Below are positions 6,221 through 10,101 of a stretch of DNA of 10,101 nt, piece after piece; the stretch's first letter is position 1; each line of letters starts with the position of its first letter. The translations under genes and the position numbers were made by a program. This stretch comes from Stramenopiles sp. TOSAG23-2 (lineage: Eukaryota > Sar). The notes beneath the pieces are model-generated. The model ran no database searches. It saw only the letters and a program-made list of their open reading frames with translations, and had not been told where the DNA came from. The stretch lies in NCBI GenBank assembly GCA_900128395.1, contig LT650045.1:1-10101 (forward strand), given 5' to 3'.

Positions 6221-8163
6221 ATGTCTTCGTCTCCAACCTCGTCGTCCAACAATCGAAATAATAATGAAAAAAAGAAAAATGTAAATAATAAGAAGAATAA
6301 CAACAATAGAAAACGAAGTAAAAGAAATAAACCACATGATATTTCTCATAATATATTAACTCCAGAACTTGTCGTTCAAACTGCAGATGAAGAATCGAAA
6401 CTATTAAATGAGATAAAAGAGGAAGATGGTTTATTAAGTATTACACGTCCAAATAGTAGAATAGAAGATTTTTTATTACGAAGTGCTGCAAGTAGTGCTA
6501 GTATAAGTAGCCAGTATTCAGATTTAAGGAATGAATTTTCAAAATATTCAAGACCTCGTTCTGGTAAAGATGATGATTGGAGGGGTAGTCCAACTGGTTT
6601 CTCCCCTAGAAGTAGAGGTAGAGCAGTATCGCGTGGTTTAATGTTTGGTGGTAGGCCAAGCACAAGGGGAAGTTTAGGTGATCTTGAATATAATATGAGT
6701 GGTGATGGTGAAGAGGAGTATGATGATGATGATGATGAGGCAAGTCATGCAAGCGATATTGAAAATGAGGATCTAGATGCTATTAAAAGTAGATATCGAA
6801 AAAATGTCCATCTATCATTATTACGAGTTTCATGTACCACAATACAATTGCGTTGTGAAAATCCAGACGAAGATCATTTGCAACTGTCTGAAGATGGTAT
6901 TGTATGGCGTTCAATTTATTGGGTGAATGAACCTCGATTTTTGTCAAGAACAATAACATGTTTACTACCAGGTCAGCGATATTTTTTCAGATTAGAACAA
7001 AACGATTCAGTCCCAGAAATAGAATGTCAAACATTGTTGTTTCCATCTCGTCCACCAATACCAACCGCATGGAAAGTAGGCAGGGGTATGCCAGTACCAA
7101 TTGTTGTAACAACTGATTTTATATCAGTCTCGTGGATGAATCCACCAGATGTTCAGCAATGGGAAATGGCTATTGCAATTGGAATAGATGGTCCACATGG
7201 TTTAGAACCTGGTACGTGGAAACGTTGTGGTAATGTGGGTGGTCATGGTCAACATGGTATTGCTGAACCAGGTCGAATGTTTTTTGAATTTCCTGGTTTG
7301 AGAGCAAATCAAACGTATTTTATACGTATACGATTTAGAAACAATATGGGATGGAGTAAAAGTAGTAAACCATTAGAAGTAAGCACGGCAAAAGGGGAGA
7401 CGGCATCTGCACCAAAAAATTTTGTGATTCTTCAACCTGTCTATTTTTCGTACGTAACATTGGAATGGTTACCACCTCGTAGTGATGGAGGTATACCGTT
7501 AATAGAAGCTATTGTTGAATACGTGGAAGTTGAAAAAAAAGATGAAGATGGTAAAGGGGAAAAGCATAAGAAAATCATTCTTGGTGACAGTGATGATGAG
7601 GATGCTGATGAAAAAGCTAATGTATTAGAATTAGAGGAAATGAAAATTCGTAAGAAAATACAAACGCTTTCAGCTGGTTTAAATACGAAATTTGTTGTTC
7701 CAGATTTAAAACCAAATACGGTATATCAATTCAGAGTAACATATAGAAATGAAAGGGGCATTGGGGCATATTCATCAGTGTTACAAGCAAAGACATTAAA
7801 GTTTTGGGTACCATCACCACCAAAAGCACCAAAATTACAAATAATTAATGGTACTAGTGTGAAGATTGATTTTGATTTGCAATATCATGATCATTGCATT
7901 GAGTATGAAGTGCAATATTCAAAAGATAAAATGTTTCGTTGGACATCCGGTGGTAAAGGTACAACATCTCCAATGATTATAGATGGGCTTGAAGATTTTG
8001 AATATTATTTTTTCCGTGTGAAAGCTAGGAATAAACGTGGATGGTCTCGTGGTGGGGAACCAGTAATTGGTAAGACTACTGCTAATAAGGCCGATAATAA
8101 AGCACCAAAATTAGAATTAGGTTTCGTGAAACATACGCCAACAACGGTGACATTAGAATGCAA

Positions 8164-8216
<53 letters not shown>

Positions 8217-9646
8217 CTGCTGATGCTAAAATAGACACCGATGTAAATAGCAATCGTAGTCATAATATTATTCAAAGTCCTATTCGTCATCGTCGTAGTA
8301 TGAGCAGAAATAACAAACATAGAAGATCTTCTTTATTGTTGCGGGATCAATCCTTATCATCTACAATGTTTTCATCTACGACATCCCTATTGAATAGCGA
8401 AGATGAAAATAAGAACGAAAAGTGTCTTAAATATCAAATTGAATATTCAACAGATTCCAAAGCAAAAACTGGATGGAAAAAATCAGAACATACAGGCCAT
8501 AAAGGTCATGTAAAAATACGTGGTTTACGCCCAGCTATGTTATATTTTGCAAAAGCACGATCACAAAGTAAAGCCAAGCAATGGTCAAAATTTTCCAATG
8601 TTTTTTCTTTTATTACGCGAGATTACAACGAAAATGAAAATGTTCTAGTACGTGGAGAAGGTCCGTGGGAGAAAGATGAAGGATTTTATCCAGCAATAAT
8701 ATTAAAAGTCTTGAAGCCTGGTGAATATTACTCTATTCAACGTGAAGGTAGAGGTTTCAGGGAAGATGTCGTACATCGAGATTTTATTAAAGAAATTGCC
8801 ATTCGTAAAAATTTACATGCATTTGGTCGTGTTGGTAGATTATTGGCAAGATCACGTTCTATTCATGTAGAAAAAGAAGATGTGGAAGAAACCATTGAAG
8901 TTCTAGAGTCAAAAAAAACTGTTCGTCCAGGTATACGTGGTGTTTGGTTGTATGGTACACATCAAAATCACAAAACTTTGAAAAAAGATCGATTTGGTCG
9001 TGGACGTGATGGTAGATTATTAACACGTTCGCGTACAATGGCTGGTAGAAAAATTAATAAAGCAACTACACAAATTGGTAAAAAAGCTAATCTACGTTCC
9101 ATGTCGCAGAAAGACTTATTTCATCATAAACATGAAGAAACTAATAATTATTTATCTCTAAAAGGATTACCACATGGCACTATTGTCCAATTATCAAAAG
9201 TTGATATACGTAACGATCGTACAAGAATGGATCGTGATCATGAAAAAGATGGTTTGGAAGAATCAAGAAAGAATTTACGTAAAAATGAACGTGGTGTTTT
9301 CTATAGAATGACCAGGCCAATACATTTATTACGAGAAATTCATCGAAAAAATAAAGCAAAGAAAAATATAGAGACACGTAAGCGTGAAATGAATCATTCG
9401 TTAAAAACAAGAGGCAAAGAAAAACATGTACAAACAAACAAGAAATTGTATCGATATATTTCACCTATTAAAGATCAAAGTGTTACGATGGTTGAAAATG
9501 AACGTATAAGATATGAAAACGAGGTAAATGAATGGAAGGAGAAGGAAACCATGGCTATGAGGGATGAAGAGGCTACGAAGAAACAATTTGAAATTGATTT
9601 GCATAAAACAAGACATAATAATGCAAGTATTAAATATTCGAAATAA
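6221..9646 (+). CDS. Multi-FN3 intracellular protein with SH3/Tudor-like module and basic tail
   Basis: I do not recognise a named orthologue for this 1141-residue protein. Residues 1-38 are Ser/Asn/Lys-rich with a possible nuclear signal (KRSKRNK, 31-37), and 162-186 is an acidic tract. FN3-type modules follow at about 194-272 (divergent), 276-391, 396-526 (charged insert at 439-480), 531-620 and 627-800 (interrupted by a 17-Ser tract). Typical cores are LKPNTVYQFRVTYRNERG (496-513) and FEYYFFRVKARNKRGWS (593-609). Residues 807-860 resemble an SH3/Tudor-like barrel (FYPAIILKV...REDVVHRDFI). The remainder is a strongly basic tail with a duplicated GRLLxRSR motif. No signal peptide or membrane helix is visible, so it is probably a cytosolic or nuclear scaffold. 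The start is the first ATG after a 341-nt ATG-free leader, with A at -3. The gene is transcribed away from the cyclase gene. Confidence 0.92.
6722..6736 (+). repeat. (GAT)5 encoding part of the acidic tract
   Basis: Five GAT codons encode Asp 168-172 in a wider acidic segment with GEEEY before it and further Asp/Glu after it. It is a small coding microsatellite of the same slippage-prone kind as the AGT run in this gene. Confidence 0.85.
8165..8215 (+). repeat. (AGT)17 microsatellite encoding poly-Ser
   Basis: Seventeen uninterrupted AGT codons encode Ser 649-665 inside the fifth FN3 module. They are followed by further Ser, Asn and Arg-rich low-complexity sequence to about residue 733. A pure single-codon run points to recent slippage expansion, not to selection for a mixed-codon Ser tract. 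Length is likely to vary between strains. The antisense strand reads as poly-Leu, which is an artefact. Confidence 0.97.
8633..8800 (+). other. SH3/Tudor-like module in the FN3 protein
   Basis: Residues about 805-860 follow the last FN3 module. They contain GEGPWEKDEGFYPAIILKV, a turn PGEY, YSIQ, then GFREDVVHRDFIKEI. The W...G-[FW]-YPA-x-[IV] pattern followed by short strands and V-x-x-x-[FI]-I is typical of small Tudor, Agenet or SH3-like barrels. Such barrels bind methylated Lys/Arg or proline-rich ligands. Aromatic-cage residues cannot be assigned reliably by eye, so the ligand is unknown. Confidence 0.5.
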
Positions 9647-9783
9647 AAGAAATTAATTGGGATCAAAAATGTTTATTTCCTTCCTCCGCTGATTTCTTTT
9701 CGTTTCTTGGTTTATCAGAGAGAAAAAAATAAAACAATCATCTTTGTTTGCAGAAAGTGGTGAGCTGGCAAAATCGAAATAAA
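9642..9783 (+). terminator. Candidate poly(A) signals of the FN3 gene
   Basis: AATAAA occurs at 9642-9647 (overlapping the TAA stop), 9728-9733 and 9778-9783. The latter two are reasonably placed for 3' end formation. The motif is common in AT-rich DNA, so which one is used, if any, is unknown. Confidence 0.4.
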
Positions 9784-10101
9784 TGATATATAAACTAATT
9801 TTTTAATCAAAAAATATTTTCTTCTCTCAAGTACAAAAAATACCTAATCTGGCCTATCAAATATATCAAACACTACAAATCTACTGAGTATATGAAAAGG
9901 ACTATATTAAGTATAAATATGATAGGAAATGAAAAACAGAAAACATGGCAGAAAAACACAATTTTCAAGTGTAAAATGTTGAAAGGCCTGTGTCCATGCT
10001 AATTTCTAGATGCTATTTCCATATATTAAAAAAACTTCATAGGAAAAATTATCATTACTATAGAAAATAACAAAAAATCTCCATACTATAGCTTTAAGTA
10101 C
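9647..10101. other. 3' flank of the FN3 gene
   Basis: This is 455 bp of AT-rich sequence. Apart from the candidate poly(A) signals I see no ORF of note, RNA gene, repeat or mobile element. The next gene is outside the window. Confidence 0.6.

Noticed and set aside
6102-6335. Minus-strand ORF rich in Tyr and Phe upstream of the FN3 gene.
   Set aside because: It is low complexity, arises from AT-rich leader sequence and Asn/Lys codons, and overlaps a well-supported gene start.
8005-8253. Minus-strand ORF that looks like a signal peptide with a long Leu run.
   Set aside because: It is the antisense reading of the AGT repeat and FN3 coding sequence. The poly-Leu comes from ACT repeats read in another frame.

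Overview
The window looks like nuclear DNA of a unicellular eukaryote. It is AT-rich, carries two very long uninterrupted reading frames whose families are eukaryotic in style (a soluble adenylyl cyclase and an intracellular fibronectin type III protein), and has no Shine-Dalgarno sites or operon packing. Both starts have an A at -3, and AATAAA-type signals follow the right-hand gene. A stramenopile or other intron-poor alga or protist is my best guess. That placement is an inference from overall style, not from a diagnostic marker.

Layout: 1-202 is the 3' flank of the left gene and contains a (GGT)9 microsatellite. 203-5416 (minus strand) encodes a 1737-residue protein with the human ADCY10 architecture: two class III cyclase domains, a P-loop STAND-type ATPase and a long helical region. 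To this it adds a charged internally duplicated helical linker and a C-terminal SCP2 (sterol carrier protein 2) lipid-binding domain. 5417-6220 is an 804-bp head-to-head intergenic region. It holds a 61-bp-period tandem duplication, three evenly spaced CACGTG palindromes, a GC-rich block of CACGCG/GCGCACC repeats, a TATA-like element and a G-depleted, ATG-free leader. 6221-9646 (plus strand) encodes a 1141-residue protein with about five fibronectin type III (FN3) domains, the last split by a 17-Ser tract, then an SH3/Tudor-like module and a very basic tail. 9647-10101 is 3' flank with candidate poly(A) signals.

The two genes are divergent and may share the regulatory island at about 5830-5930. 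The left gene should make cAMP. The right-hand protein has no visible signal peptide or membrane segment, so it is probably an intracellular scaffold, and it contains one textbook PKA-type site (RRSSL). A functional link between the two is speculation.

The most noteworthy point is the cyclase-ATPase-SCP2 fusion. It keeps the metal-binding and transition-state residues, but by ungapped alignment it appears to have lost the bicarbonate-binding Arg and the adenine-recognition Thr known from human soluble cyclase. This raises the idea of a cyclase tuned to a lipid rather than to bicarbonate.
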